Source: Micromonospora sp. M71_S20 (lineage in GTDB: Bacteria > Actinomycetota > Actinomycetes > Mycobacteriales > Micromonosporaceae). From it: a DNA stretch of 64,000 nt. Where the stretch lies: contig NZ_RCCV01000001.1 of the NCBI RefSeq assembly GCF_003664255.1, forward strand, positions 4,216,001 through 4,280,000. The letters run 5' to 3'. A program made the position numbers and the translations under genes. Positions 42,977 through 52,491 of the stretch are shown one piece after another. Numbering within the stretch: the first letter of the stretch is position 1; every line of letters begins with the position of its first letter. The notes beneath the pieces are model-generated. The model was not told where the DNA came from and ran no database searches. It was given only the letters and a program-made list of their open reading frames with translations.

Positions 42977-43278
42977 GCGTCTTTCCTCGTTCCGAAAACA
43001 GTGTGGCTAGAAATGTTTGACGTGACTATACGCCGCTGTCTAGGGTGGTCAAACACAAGGTGAACGTGTTTGGCGCTACTAGACAAGCGGCGTCGAGGCA
43101 CGAACCGGACACGAGTTCTGTCCGGGTACATCCAACCCCATGACGGCACAACGGCGCAGACCCGCGAAGCCGCCACGGTTGGCACCAACGGCCCGGCCGC
43201 GGCGCCACCGACGTCGCCGGGTGTGACAGCCCCAGAGCCCGTCCCGCGCGGGCCGGCCCATACGAAGGTAGGAACAGC
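42977..43278. promoter_or_regulatory. Face-to-face promoters with repeated TGTTTGAC element
   Basis: On the minus strand, TTGACC (43052-43047), 16-bp spacer and TATAGT (43030-43025) form a near-consensus promoter for the regulator/dehydrogenase operon. On the plus strand, TTGACG (43017-43022), 18-bp spacer and TAGGGT (43041-43046) form a promoter for the importer operon. The two overlap almost fully. The element TGTTTGAC is at 43014-43021, inverted at 43048-43055, and as TGTTTGGC at 43067-43074; it spans both -35 boxes. GTCTAG (43038) and CTAGAC (43079) form another inverted pair. One repressor bound here could close both operons. The plus-strand transcript would have a leader of about 225 nt, 43052-43278, with no clear structure. 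Confidence 0.7.
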
Positions 43279-44886
43279 ATGTCGGTGTCCCCTCGCCGGC
43301 TCCGCGTCGGAGCGATCGCTCTGGCGGCGCTGGCCATAGCCTCCAGCACCGCGTGCAGCGCGGGCGGCAGCGGAGGAAGTGGAGACGGCGGTTCGGCCAA
43401 GACCCTCACCGTCAACACCTCGTTCGTCCTCAAGACCCTCGACCCCGGCCGGATCTACGAGGCGACCGGCCTCACCGCCGTGCACTCGCTCTACGACACC
43501 CTGCTGACCTTCGAGGGCTCGGACGTGAGCAAGCCGGTCCCGGCGCTGGCCGAGTCGTACGAGGCGTCGCCCGACGCCAAGACCTTCACCTTCAAGCTGC
43601 GCGAGGGCGTGAAGTTCTCCGACGGCACCGCGCTGACCGCCGACGACGTCGTCTTCTCCCTCAACCGGCTGAAGAACGTCAAGGCCAGCCCGGCCGTCAT
43701 GGTCAGCGGCCTCACGTTCGCCAAGACCGACGAGCGGACCGTGGTGGTCACCTCGGCGACCGCCGACCCGAACATCCCCGTGGTGCTCGCGATGCCCTCC
43801 ACGGGCGTCGTGAACTCCAAGGTCGCCAAGGAGCACGGCGCGACGGACGCCGCCGACGCCGCCAAGAACGACACCGCGCAGCAGTACCTCGACACGAACT
43901 CCGTCGGCAGCGGCCCGTACGTGCTCAAGTCGTACGACCCGTCGGCGCAGGTGGTGCTGGAGGCCAACCCCAACTACTGGGGCGACAAGCCCGAGTTCAG
44001 CCGCGTCGTGCTGCGCAACATGGACGTGCAGACCCAGAAGCTGACCATGCAGCGGGCCGGCGGCTCCGAGATCGCGCTGGACATCTCCGGCAAGCTGCTG
44101 GAGGGGCTGCCGGGCAGCCTGAAGACCTCCGCCATGCAGGACACCGTCTACTTCCTCTTCCTCAACGCCGACCCGGCCGTGTCGCCGGTGACCTCGAACG
44201 CGAAGTTCAACCAGGCGCTGCGGGCCGCCATCGACTACGAGGGCATCGCCGGGCTGTACGGCAAGGGCGCCGCCCCCGGCGCCGGCCTGGTGGCCCCGGC
44301 CTACCCGGGCGCGCTGCCCGCCGAGGAGCAGTCGAAGCGTGACGTGGCGAAGGCCAAGGCGTTGCTCACCGAGGCGGGGCTGACCAACCCCACGGTCAAG
44401 TTCAACTACCCGGCCATCACCTACAAGGGGGTCGACCTGGGCACGGTCGCGACGAAGGTGCAGGGCGACGCCGCCGAGGCCGGCATCAAGCTGGAGCTGA
44501 CCCCGCAGCCGCTGACCACCTTCCTCGACGAGATGCGTACGGGCAAGATGGCCCTCGGATTCACCCCGCAGAGCCTGAACTACCCGGTCGCCGACTCGCT
44601 GATCAACAACATGTCCCCCGGCCAGGCCACCGCGCTGCGCTCGGGCTGGACGGTGGAGCGGGCCGACCCGGCCGTCGTGACCGCCGGCAAGAAGGTCACC
44701 GAGACCCTCGACCTGGCCGCCCGGGCCGCCGCCATGCAGCAGTGGCAGCGGGCGATGAACGCCGCCTCGCCGTACGTCGTCCTGGCCAGCAACTCCTCCA
44801 CCGTGGTGGCGAGCGGCGACCTGACCGGCACGGACTACACCGCCGCCGGTTGGCAGGTCGACCTCGCCGCGGTGGGCCGGGGGTAG
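43279..44886 (+). CDS. Peptide ABC transporter substrate-binding lipoprotein
   Basis: 535 residues; lipoprotein signal RLRVGAIALAALAIASSTAC with lipidated Cys26. The mature part has the family-5 binding-protein layout: VLKTLDPGRIYEATGLTAVH, FTFKLREGVKFSDGTALTADDVVFSLNR, then GSGPYVLKSYDPSAQVVLEANPNYWG. Such proteins bind di- or oligopeptides, nickel or opines. AGGTAGGAA precedes ATG 43279. First gene of a nine-gene rightward operon with mostly overlapping or very close genes. Confidence 0.93.
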   Translation: MSVSPRRLRVGAIALAALAIASSTACSAGGSGGSGDGGSAKTLTVNTSFVLKTLDPGRIYEATGLTAVHSLYDTLLTFEGSDVSKPVPALAESYEASPDAKTFTFKLREGVKFSDGTALTADDVVFSLNRLKNVKASPAVMVSGLTFAKTDERTVVVTSATADPNIPVVLAMPSTGVVNSKVAKEHGATDAADAAKNDTAQQYLDTNSVGSGPYVLKSYDPSAQVVLEANPNYWGDKPEFSRVVLRNMDVQTQKLTMQRAGGSEIALDISGKLLEGLPGSLKTSAMQDTVYFLFLNADPAVSPVTSNAKFNQALRAAIDYEGIAGLYGKGAAPGAGLVAPAYPGALPAEEQSKRDVAKAKALLTEAGLTNPTVKFNYPAITYKGVDLGTVATKVQGDAAEAGIKLELTPQPLTTFLDEMRTGKMALGFTPQSLNYPVADSLINNMSPGQATALRSGWTVERADPAVVTAGKKVTETLDLAARAAAMQQWQRAMNAASPYVVLASNSSTVVASGDLTGTDYTAAGWQVDLAAVGRG

Positions 44887-44893
44887 CAACTCC

Positions 44894-45982
44894 ATGACGA
44901 CGACAGTCGACGACGCCGAGCCGGGCGCGGTCACCACGACCGTGTCCCGGCCCCGGCCGCACCGGGCACTGCTGTTCTTCCTGCTCAAGCGGGTGGCCAT
45001 CACGGCCGGGCTGCTGCTGGGCGTCACGATCGTGACGTTCGGCCTGGTCACCGTGGTGCCCGGCGACCCGGTCACGGCCAACCTCTCCGACCAGGCGCTC
45101 AACGACCCCGCGACGGTGGCCGCGTTCCGCGAGAAGTGGGGCCTGGACCAGCCGCTGTACGTGCAGTACCTGCAGTACCTGGGCAACCTGTTCCAGGGCG
45201 ACCTCGGCATCTCCCAGCAGACCGGCCGTACGGTGGCCGACGACCTGTTGCAGTACGTGCCGGCGACCATGGAACTGGCCATCCCCACCATGGTGCTGGC
45301 GCTGCTCATCGGCACCGGGATCGGCATGCTCGCCGCCGTCCGCAACGGTCGGGTCACCGACCAGCTGATCCGCGTCGGCGCGCTGCTCGGCCTGTCCACG
45401 CCGCCGTTCTGGCTGTCGCTCGTCGTGCTCTACGTCTTCTTCTACCAGCTCGGCCTGGCGCCCAGCGGCGGCCGGCTCTCGACCGACTTCAGCCCGCCGC
45501 CGACGGTGACGGGCATGTACACGGTCGACGCCGCCCTCGCCGGCCAGTGGGACGTCGCCTGGGACGCCGCCCAGCACCTGGTCCTGCCGGTGCTCGTGCT
45601 GACCAGCCTGACGGTGGCGATGCTGGTCCGGTTCGTCCGCTCGTCCATGCTGGAGGTGCTCCAGCAGGACTACATCCGGGCCGCGTACGCCAAGGGCCTG
45701 CCCGCCCGGGTGGTGTTCCGCCGGCACCTGCTGCGCGCCGGCCTGGTCCCGGTCATCACCGTCTCCGGTCTGGCCTTCGCCTCGCTGCTCTCCGGCACGG
45801 TGCTGGTGGAGAACATCTTCGGCTGGCCGGGCCTCGGCCAGTACGCGTACCGCAGCGCGACGGCGCTGGACCTGCCCGCGATCCTCGGCGTCAGCCTCTT
45901 CGTGGCGCTGGTCTACACGCTCGTCAACCTCACCGTCGACCTGCTGTACGGACTAATCGACCCGAGGATCCGCCTGTCATGA
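44894..45982 (+). CDS. Peptide ABC transporter permease, DppB type
   Basis: 362 residues with six membrane segments. A hydrophilic N-terminal extension of about 35 residues comes before the first helix (FFLLKRVAITAGLLLGVTIV). The DppB periplasmic loop VVPGDPVTANLSDQALNDPATVAAFREKWGLDQP and the EAA-type loop YIRAAYAKGLPARVVFRRHLLR are present. It starts 7 bp after the binding-protein gene and overlaps the next permease by ATGA. Confidence 0.93.
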   Translation: MTTTVDDAEPGAVTTTVSRPRPHRALLFFLLKRVAITAGLLLGVTIVTFGLVTVVPGDPVTANLSDQALNDPATVAAFREKWGLDQPLYVQYLQYLGNLFQGDLGISQQTGRTVADDLLQYVPATMELAIPTMVLALLIGTGIGMLAAVRNGRVTDQLIRVGALLGLSTPPFWLSLVVLYVFFYQLGLAPSGGRLSTDFSPPPTVTGMYTVDAALAGQWDVAWDAAQHLVLPVLVLTSLTVAMLVRFVRSSMLEVLQQDYIRAAYAKGLPARVVFRRHLLRAGLVPVITVSGLAFASLLSGTVLVENIFGWPGLGQYAYRSATALDLPAILGVSLFVALVYTLVNLTVDLLYGLIDPRIRLS

Positions 45983-46896
45983 CCACACTCGCACCCGATC
46001 CCGTGGCGCCCGACCCGAAGGCGACCGGGGCGCTGGCCCGGCGCCGGTGGCCGGGTCGGCTGCGCGGTCGCTCGACCGGGCGGCCCATCTGGCGGCAGCC
46101 GATCGCCGTGGCGGCCCTGGTCATCCTCGGCGGGTGGCTGCTGGCCGCGCTGTTCGCCCCGCTCGTCGCGCCGTACGACCCGCTGGCGCAGAGCCCCGAC
46201 GCCTACGCGCCGCCGTCCGGCACGCACTGGTTCGGCACCGACTCCCTCGGCCGGGACGTGTTCAGCCGGGTGATCCACGGCGCCCGCCTGTCGATCCCGC
46301 TCGCGCTCGCCATCGTCTCGCTCGCCCTGCTGATCGGCGGCCTGCTCGGCCTGGTCGCCGGCTACGTGGGCCGGTTCGTCGACGAGGCGCTGATGCGTCT
46401 GACGGACCTGGTCTTCGCGTTCCCGCAGATCATCCTGGCGATGGCGGTCACGGCCGCGTTCGGGCCCAGCACCCGCAACGCCGTCCTCGCGCTGGTCATC
46501 GTCTCCTGGCCGGTCTACGCCCGGGTCATCCGCAGCGCCGTGCTGACGATGCGCGGCGAGGACTACCTGAGCGCCGCCCGGCTGCTCGGCATCGGGCCGA
46601 TGCGCGCGCTGCGCCGCGACGTCCTGCCCAACAGCGTGGGTCCGGCGATCGTGCTGGCCACCCTGGAGCTGGGCAACGCCGTGCTGCTGCTCTCCGCGCT
46701 GTCCTTCCTCGGCCTCGGCCCCCGCCCGCCGGCCGCCGAGTGGGGCTCGATGGTCGCGCTCGGCTCGCAGGACCTCTCCATGTGGTGGGTCAGCGTCTTC
46801 CCCGGTCTGGCCATCCTCACCGTGGTGATGGCCTTCAACGTGCTCGGCGACGCGCTGCGCGACCGGATCGACCCCCGCTACGCGAAGGGACGTTGA
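45979..46896 (+). CDS. Peptide ABC transporter permease, DppC type
   Basis: 305 residues from ATG 45979 inside the DppB stop. Typical DppC features: a cytoplasmic basic N-terminus, APYDPLAQ and HWFGTDSLGRDVFSRVIHGARLSI after the first helix, and an EAA loop EDYLSAARLLGIGPMRALRRDVLPN. It ends at the DppC mark LGDALRDRIDPR. Pairs with the DppB subunit to form the channel. Confidence 0.93.
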   Translation: MTTLAPDPVAPDPKATGALARRRWPGRLRGRSTGRPIWRQPIAVAALVILGGWLLAALFAPLVAPYDPLAQSPDAYAPPSGTHWFGTDSLGRDVFSRVIHGARLSIPLALAIVSLALLIGGLLGLVAGYVGRFVDEALMRLTDLVFAFPQIILAMAVTAAFGPSTRNAVLALVIVSWPVYARVIRSAVLTMRGEDYLSAARLLGIGPMRALRRDVLPNSVGPAIVLATLELGNAVLLLSALSFLGLGPRPPAAEWGSMVALGSQDLSMWWVSVFPGLAILTVVMAFNVLGDALRDRIDPRYAKGR

Positions 46897-46899
46897 GAA

Positions 46900-47877
46900 A
46901 TGGCACCCCTGCTCGAGGTCGACTCCCTGGCCGTCACCCTGCCCGGCCCCACGGGGCCGCTGCCGATCCTGCACGACGTGTCGTTCACCGTCGACGAGGG
47001 CGAGATGGTCGGCATCGCCGGGGAGAGCGGGTGCGGCAAGAGCCTCACCGCGCAGACCCTGCTCGGGCTGCTGCCCGCCGGCGCCAAGGTCACCGGGTCG
47101 GCCCGCTTCGCCGGCACCGAACTGCTCGGCCTGGACACCAGGCGCTGGCAGAAGGTGCGCGGCGCCGGCATCGCGATGGTCTTCCAGGACCCCACCGCCG
47201 CGCTGCACCCGATGCTCACGATCGGCCGGCAGCTCACCGAACACATGCAGGTCCACCTGGGCCTGGACCGGCGGGCGGCCGACCGGCGGGCCGTGGAGCT
47301 GCTCGAGCAGGTCCGCATCCCCGACCCGCAGCGGGCGGTGCGGGCCTACCCGCACCAGTTCTCCGGCGGCATGCGGCAGCGGGCGGCCATCGCTATCGCC
47401 CTCGCCGCCCGCCCCCGGCTGCTGATCGCCGACGAGCCGACCACCGCGCTGGACGTGACGGTGCAGGCCGGCATCCTGGCGCTGCTGGACCAGCTGCGCG
47501 CCGAGACCGGGCTGGCCGTCGCCTTCATCACCCACGACCTCGGGGTGCTCAGCGCGCTCACCACCCGCGGGTACGTCTTCTACGCCGGGCGGGTGGTGGA
47601 GACCGGGCCCACCGGGGCGCTGCTCACCGCGCCGCGCCACCCGTACACGGCGGCGCTGCTCGGCGCCCGCCCGCACGGCACCCAGGCCGTCGGCACGCTG
47701 CGCCCCATCCCGGGCGGGCCGCCGGCGCCGGGACAGGCGCCGCCCGGGTGTCCGTTCCAGCCCCGGTGCGGGTTCGCCGAGCCGTCCTGCGGCACCGCGC
47801 CGCCCCCGCTCGCCCCCGCCGGCGCCGACCGGTCGGTGGCCTGCGTGGTCCGTCCGCACCTGGAGGTGGCGGCATGA
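46900..47877 (+). CDS. Peptide ABC transporter ATPase, DppD type
   Basis: 325 residues. Walker [15 protein letters not shown]-loop [19 protein letters not shown], signature [15 protein letters not shown], Walker [16 protein letters not shown] and switch [10 protein letters not shown] are intact. The C-terminal oligopeptide-ATPase domain has the Cys pattern [17 protein letters not shown], which in relatives can hold an iron-sulfur cluster. Overlaps the next ATPase gene by ATGA. Confidence 0.94.
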   Translation: MAPLLEVDSLAVTLPGPTGPLPILHDVSFTVDEGEMVGIAGESGCGKSLTAQTLLGLLPAGAKVTGSARFAGTELLGLDTRRWQKVRGAGIAMVFQDPTAALHPMLTIGRQLTEHMQVHLGLDRRAADRRAVELLEQVRIPDPQRAVRAYPHQFSGGMRQRAAIAIALAARPRLLIADEPTTALDVTVQAGILALLDQLRAETGLAVAFITHDLGVLSALTTRGYVFYAGRVVETGPTGALLTAPRHPYTAALLGARPHGTQAVGTLRPIPGGPPAPGQAPPGCPFQPRCGFAEPSCGTAPPPLAPAGADRSVACVVRPHLEVAA

Positions 47878-48857
47878 ACGAACCGGTCGGCTCGGGCAAC
47901 CTGCTCGAGATCAGCGACGTCGAGGTGGAGTACAGGGCGCGCGGCCGGGGGCCGGTGCGGGCGGTGGCCGGGGTGAGCCTCGAGGTGGCGCCCGGCCAGA
48001 TCGTCGGCCTGGTCGGCGAGTCCGGCTGCGGCAAGTCGTCGCTGGCCCGGGTGGCGGTCGGGCTGGCCGCGCCGAGCGCCGGGACGATCCGCTTCGCCGG
48101 CCGCCCGGTCACCCCGCTCGGCTGGCGCCGCCGGCCCGTGCCACAGGTCGGGCTCCAGATGGTCTTCCAGAACCCGTACGCGTCACTGAACCCCCGGCGC
48201 ACCATCGGCGCCCAGCTCCTCGACGGGGTGCCGGACACGGTGACCGGCGCCGCCCGCCGGGCGCGGGTCGCCGACCTGCTGGACCGGGTCGGCATGCCGG
48301 CCGGGGCCGCGGAGCGGTACCCGCACCAGTTCTCCGGCGGCCAGCGGCAGCGGCTCGCCATCGCGCGGGCGCTCGCGCCAAAACCCCGGATGATCATCGC
48401 GGACGAGCCGGTCACCGCGCTGGACGCCTCGTCCCAGGCGCAGGTGGTCAACCTGCTCGTCGGGCTGGTCCGGGACCTGGACATGGGCATGCTGTTCATC
48501 TCGCACGACCTGTCCCTGGTGCACGAGATCGCCGACGTCACGGCGGTGATGTACCTGGGCCGGATCGTGGAGACCGCACCCACCCGTCAGCTGTGGCGCT
48601 CGCCCCGGCACCCGTACAGCCGGGCGTTGATCGACGCGGTGCCGCAGATCGGCCCGCACCCGCAGCTGCCCAGGACGCTCGCCGGCGAGGTGCCCGACCC
48701 GGCGCACGCGCCGACCGGGTGCCGGTTCCGGCCGCGCTGCCCGCACGCCTTCGCGCCGTGCGGGCAACAGCCGCCCACGCTCGACCTCGGCGGCCGCAGC
48801 GCCGCCTGCTGGCTCAACGACCCCACGGTGGCGCCGACCACCGTGCCCGCCGCGTAG
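47874..48857 (+). CDS. Peptide ABC transporter ATPase, DppF type
   Basis: 327 residues from ATG 47874. Walker [17 protein letters not shown]-loop [18 protein letters not shown], signature [15 protein letters not shown], Walker [16 protein letters not shown], switch [13 protein letters not shown]. The C-terminal part has [20 protein letters not shown], the same Cys-rich oligopeptide-ATPase tail as in DppD. Second ATPase of the heterodimeric motor, completing the importer. Confidence 0.94.
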   Translation: MNEPVGSGNLLEISDVEVEYRARGRGPVRAVAGVSLEVAPGQIVGLVGESGCGKSSLARVAVGLAAPSAGTIRFAGRPVTPLGWRRRPVPQVGLQMVFQNPYASLNPRRTIGAQLLDGVPDTVTGAARRARVADLLDRVGMPAGAAERYPHQFSGGQRQRLAIARALAPKPRMIIADEPVTALDASSQAQVVNLLVGLVRDLDMGMLFISHDLSLVHEIADVTAVMYLGRIVETAPTRQLWRSPRHPYSRALIDAVPQIGPHPQLPRTLAGEVPDPAHAPTGCRFRPRCPHAFAPCGQQPPTLDLGGRSAACWLNDPTVAPTTVPAA

Positions 48858-48867
48858 AGGACTCCGC

Positions 48868-50106
48868 ATGCACATCCCCACCGAACAGGTCCTGGTCAAC
48901 CTCGCGCTCTACGACGGCGTACGGGACGACGTCCAGCGCGACAGCGGCGTCTGGATCGGCGCCGACGGCACGATCCGCGCGGTCGGGCCGGTCGACGACG
49001 TCCTCGCCGAGGCCGGCGGCGCCCGGGTGGTCGACCTGCACGGCGACCACGTCATGCCCGGCCTGACCAACATGCACGTGCACCTCTCGCTCGGGCTGCC
49101 CGGCCACTTCGGCGACGAGGTGCACCGGTCGAACCTCGCCGAGCTGGTGCTGCTGATGGCCGACTCGGCGCGGCGCACCCTGCACTCCGGGGTCACCACC
49201 GCCCGGCTCGTCGGCGAGAGCCGGTACGCCGACTTCGCCCTGCGCAAGGGCATCGAGCGCGGCGCGGTCGACGGCCCGCGGATCTTCACCGCCGGGCACG
49301 CCCTCTGCTGCACCGGGGGGCACGGCTGGGAGGCCGACGCTCTGGAGGCCGACGGGGCGGACGGGTTCCGCCGGCTCACCCGGCAGCAGATCCGGGCCGG
49401 CGCCGACCTGATCAAGGTGTGCATCTCCGGCGGCATCGCCGGCGAGTTCGAGTCGATCGACACCCCTCAGCTGCTCGACGACGAGCTGGCGGCGGTGATC
49501 CGGGTGGCGCACGACTGGGGACGCAAGGTCACCGCGCACGCCGGCCCGGCCGACTCGGTGCGCCGCGCCGTGGAACTGGGGCTGGACTGCGTCGAGCACG
49601 GCTACGAGCTGACCGACGAGGTGACCCGGCTGATGGCCGACCGGGGTGTCTGGTACGTCCCGACCATCGTGGTCAGCCGCTGCGAGCAGTTCTTCCGCGA
49701 CTCCGGCGTGCCGGGCTGGCTGATGGACCGCGCCCTGGCCGCCGGGCCCCGGCACTGGGAGAGCCTCCAGCACGCCATCCGCAACGGGGTGCCGATCGCG
49801 CTGGGCAGCGACATGCCGCCGCACGCCGGCTACGACGAGACGACCGCGACCGTGCGGGAGCTGGAGTTCATGGTGGACGCCGGGATGCCCGTCGCCGACG
49901 CGCTGAGGTCCGCCACCATCCGCCCCGCGCAGTGGCTCGGCCAGGCCGACGCGCTCGGCAGCGTCGAGGTCGGCAAGCACGCCGACCTGCTGGTCCTGCG
50001 CGACGATCCCACCCGCTCGGTGTCCGCGCTGCGCACCCTGCACGCGGTGCTCAAGGGTGGCGTCGCCTACCGCGACGACCACGGCCGCCTCGGCGTCGCC
50101 CGATGA
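48868..50106 (+). CDS. Amidohydrolase, prolidase/imidazolonepropionase-like
   Basis: 412 residues of the metal-dependent amidohydrolase superfamily. Metal and catalytic residues: His70 and His72 (NMHVHLSLG), Lys183 (ADLIKVCISGG), His224 (VTAHAG), His244 (CVEHGYE) and Asp315 (ALGSDMPPH), the set for a binuclear site bridged by a carboxylated Lys. The branch with K-x-x-x-S-G-G includes cytoplasmic Xaa-Pro and Xaa-Arg dipeptidases. No signal peptide, so it acts on imported material. It follows the importer by 10 bp and overlaps the DUF885 gene by ATGA, suggesting hydrolysis of the imported peptide. Confidence 0.88.
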   Translation: MHIPTEQVLVNLALYDGVRDDVQRDSGVWIGADGTIRAVGPVDDVLAEAGGARVVDLHGDHVMPGLTNMHVHLSLGLPGHFGDEVHRSNLAELVLLMADSARRTLHSGVTTARLVGESRYADFALRKGIERGAVDGPRIFTAGHALCCTGGHGWEADALEADGADGFRRLTRQQIRAGADLIKVCISGGIAGEFESIDTPQLLDDELAAVIRVAHDWGRKVTAHAGPADSVRRAVELGLDCVEHGYELTDEVTRLMADRGVWYVPTIVVSRCEQFFRDSGVPGWLMDRALAAGPRHWESLQHAIRNGVPIALGSDMPPHAGYDETTATVRELEFMVDAGMPVADALRSATIRPAQWLGQADALGSVEVGKHADLLVLRDDPTRSVSALRTLHAVLKGGVAYRDDHGRLGVAR

Positions 50107-51749
50107 CGACGATCACCGAGGTCGCCGACGGGTACCTCGACGCGCTCGCCGAGCTGGACCCGGAGGCCGCCGAGGCGGCGGGTCGTACCCCCGGATCGCA
50201 CTTCGCGGACCTCTCCCCCGACGGCTTCGCCGCCCGCGCGGAGCTGGCCCGCCGCACCGCCACGGCGGCGGCCGGCGCCAGCGCCGACGGGACCGCGCAG
50301 CGGGCCCTCGCCGGCGCGCTGACCGACCGGCTGGCCAGCGAGGTCGACCTGTACGACGCGGGCTTCACCACCCGGCTGCTCGCCCCGCTGGCGACGCCGG
50401 TGCACCTGGTCCGGCAGGTCTTCGACAACCTGCCCCGCAGCAGCGCGGAGGACTGGGCGGTCGTCGCCGCGCACCTGCGCCGGGTGCCCGCGGCGCTCGG
50501 CCAGTACGCCGACACGCTGCGCTGGTCGGCACAGCGGGGACACCTGGTCGCCCGCCGGCAGGTGCTGGCGGTCGCCGACCAGTGCACCGCCTGGGTCACC
50601 GCCGACGACTTCTACGGCCGGCTGGTGGCCGCTCACCCGGGCGGGCCGCTGGCCGGGGAGCTGGCCGCCGGGGCGCGGTCGGCCGCCGCCGCGACGGCGG
50701 ACTTCGCCGCGTTCCTGCGCACCGAGCTGGCGCCCCGGGCCACCGACGTCGACGGCGTGGGCCGCGACCTGTACGCCGTCACCGCGCGCAGCTTCCTCGG
50801 CGCGAGCGTCGACCTGGACGAGCTGTACGCGTACGGCTGGGAGGAGCTGGCCCGCACCGCCGCCGAGCAGCGCGCCGTCGCCGCCGAGCTGGGCCACCCG
50901 AACGTGGCGCGGGCGCGGGCCGCGCTGGACGCCGACCCCGCCGGCCGGGTGCCGGTCGGGCCCGACCTGGAGCGGTGGCTGCGGGAGCGCACCGAGCGGC
51001 TCACCGACGCCCTGGACGGCCCGCACTTCGACATCCCGGCCGCCACCCGCCGCGTGGTGTGCCGGATCAGCCCCGCCGCCTCCGGCGTCATGTACTACAC
51101 CCCGCCCGACGCCGGGTTGACGCGCCCGGGCGGGATCTGGTGGTCGACGCCCCCGGGCGAGTCGACGGTGCCGGTGTGGCGGCACGTCGGGACGCTCTGC
51201 CACGAGGGGCTGCCCGGGCACCACCTCCAGCACGCGATCACCCTGACCACCGCCGAGCTGCACCCGTGGCAGCGGTCGCTGTGCCAGGTGCACGGGTACG
51301 CCGAGGGCTGGGCGCACTACGCCGAGCGCCTCGCCGACGAGCTGGGCCTCTACGCCGGCCCCGCCGAGCGGCTCGGGATGCTCGACGGGCAGATGTGGCG
51401 GGCCGCCCGGGTGGTCATCGACCTCGGCCTGCACCTGGACGTGCCGATCCCGGCCGGGACCGGTCTCACCGACGCGCGCCGGTGGACCCCCGAACTGGCC
51501 GTGGACTTCCTGATCCGCGTCGCCGGGCTGGACCCGGCGACCGCGCGCTTCGAGGTCGACCGCTACCTCGGCTGGCCGGCGCAGGCGTTGGCCTTCAAGG
51601 CCGGGGCGCGGCTCTGGCAGCAGGCCCGCCGGGAGGTCGAACGGCGCGAGGGCGCCGGGTTCGACCGCAAGCGGTTCCACCACCGCGCCCTGCGGCTCGG
51701 CCCGATGGGGCTCGACCCGCTGCGCGCCCGCCTCGCCGAACTCTCCTGA
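50103..51749 (+). CDS. DUF885-family protein, metallopeptidase-like
   Basis: 548 residues, ATG 50103 inside the amidohydrolase stop. The DUF885 signature is clear: VGTLCHEGLPGHHLQHAI with H367-E368-x-x-P-x-H373, resembling the HExxH zinc site of M2/M3-like peptidases, plus a downstream Glu in VHGYAEGWAHYAERLADELGLY. DUF885 proteins are thought to be peptidases but few have been tested. No signal peptide. Cytoplasmic, it would complement the preceding amidohydrolase in breaking down imported peptides. The GGIWWSTPPG segment is another family mark. Confidence 0.87.
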   Translation: MTTITEVADGYLDALAELDPEAAEAAGRTPGSHFADLSPDGFAARAELARRTATAAAGASADGTAQRALAGALTDRLASEVDLYDAGFTTRLLAPLATPVHLVRQVFDNLPRSSAEDWAVVAAHLRRVPAALGQYADTLRWSAQRGHLVARRQVLAVADQCTAWVTADDFYGRLVAAHPGGPLAGELAAGARSAAAATADFAAFLRTELAPRATDVDGVGRDLYAVTARSFLGASVDLDELYAYGWEELARTAAEQRAVAAELGHPNVARARAALDADPAGRVPVGPDLERWLRERTERLTDALDGPHFDIPAATRRVVCRISPAASGVMYYTPPDAGLTRPGGIWWSTPPGESTVPVWRHVGTLCHEGLPGHHLQHAITLTTAELHPWQRSLCQVHGYAEGWAHYAERLADELGLYAGPAERLGMLDGQMWRAARVVIDLGLHLDVPIPAGTGLTDARRWTPELAVDFLIRVAGLDPATARFEVDRYLGWPAQALAFKAGARLWQQARREVERREGAGFDRKRFHHRALRLGPMGLDPLRARLAELS

Positions 51750-51790
51750 CCCACCGACACCCCCGTCCGCCCGACCGGAAGCGAGCCCCG

Positions 51791-52168
51791 ATGACCGTTG
51801 ACGATCTCACCGCCGCCATCACCGACATGTACCGGTCGTTGGGCGACCGGGCGGCGTTCGACGCCCGGCTGCACCCCGAACTGACGATCTGGGAGTCCGA
51901 CGCGCCCGACCTGCTGGACGGTCTGGCCGCCCTCGACGACCTGCGGGACCGCCGGGCGGCGGACCGGGGACCGGCCGCGCCGCCGGCCTCGGTCGCCCCC
52001 GAGCAGTTCCGGGTCGAGTCGTGGGACGACACCGGCCTGGTCCGCTACGTCCTGCGGGCCCGGTACGCGGCCGGGCAGCCGGACGACTGCTTCCGGGTGA
52101 CGGACGTGCTGCGCCGCGACGAGCGGGGCTGGCGGATCGTGCACCACCACGCGGAGGCCCTGCGATGA
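51791..52168 (+). CDS. Small NTF2/SnoaL-like protein
   Basis: 125 residues with the cone-shaped alpha+beta pattern of the NTF2-like superfamily (DUF4440/SnoaL type): ITDMYRSLGDRAAFDARLHPELTIWESD ... FRVTDVLRRDERGWRIVHHHAEAL. The terminal W-R-I-V-H-H-H strand is diagnostic. Members may be enzymes, pocket proteins or subunits of oxygenases. It is 41 bp after the DUF885 gene and overlaps the next gene by ATGA. Confidence 0.85.
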   Translation: MTVDDLTAAITDMYRSLGDRAAFDARLHPELTIWESDAPDLLDGLAALDDLRDRRAADRGPAAPPASVAPEQFRVESWDDTGLVRYVLRARYAAGQPDDCFRVTDVLRRDERGWRIVHHHAEALR

Positions 52169-52491
52169 GCGCCGAGGAACCGGTCACCGACCTGTACGAC
52201 CTGCGGGTCGTGGTGGAACGGATCGAGGGCCGCTCCGTCTGCGGCCTCCAGCCGGGGGACCACATCGACCTGACCGAGTCGAACCGGCTCCGCATCCCGA
52301 CGGGCAAGCACTTCTGCCTCTACGCCCTCGCCGCGTGCCTGCCGCTGCTGCCGGCCAAGCAGCGCCCGTTGCCGCCGGGGGACTGGCTGGCCCGGGACTG
52401 CCACGTGGCCTGCCCCGATCCCGACGAGCGGGTCATCCTGCGCATCGAGCGGACCGGCCGGCGCCAGATCCCGACTGGAGAACTGACGTGA
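52165..52491 (+). CDS. TIGR04076-family small protein
   Basis: 108 residues from ATG 52165. The pattern LYDLRVVVERIEGRSVCGLQPGDHIDL ... LRIPTGKHFCLYALAACLPLLPAKQR ... DCHVACPDP matches the TIGR04076 family, whose members share conserved Cys residues and a G-D/H motif and whose function is unknown. Four Cys (CG, FC, AAC, DCHVAC region) might bind a metal. It is translationally coupled on both sides: ATGA with the NTF2-like gene and GTGA with the oxidoreductase gene, which suggests a complex or shared pathway with them. Confidence 0.8.
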   Translation: MSAEEPVTDLYDLRVVVERIEGRSVCGLQPGDHIDLTESNRLRIPTGKHFCLYALAACLPLLPAKQRPLPPGDWLARDCHVACPDPDERVILRIERTGRRQIPTGELT

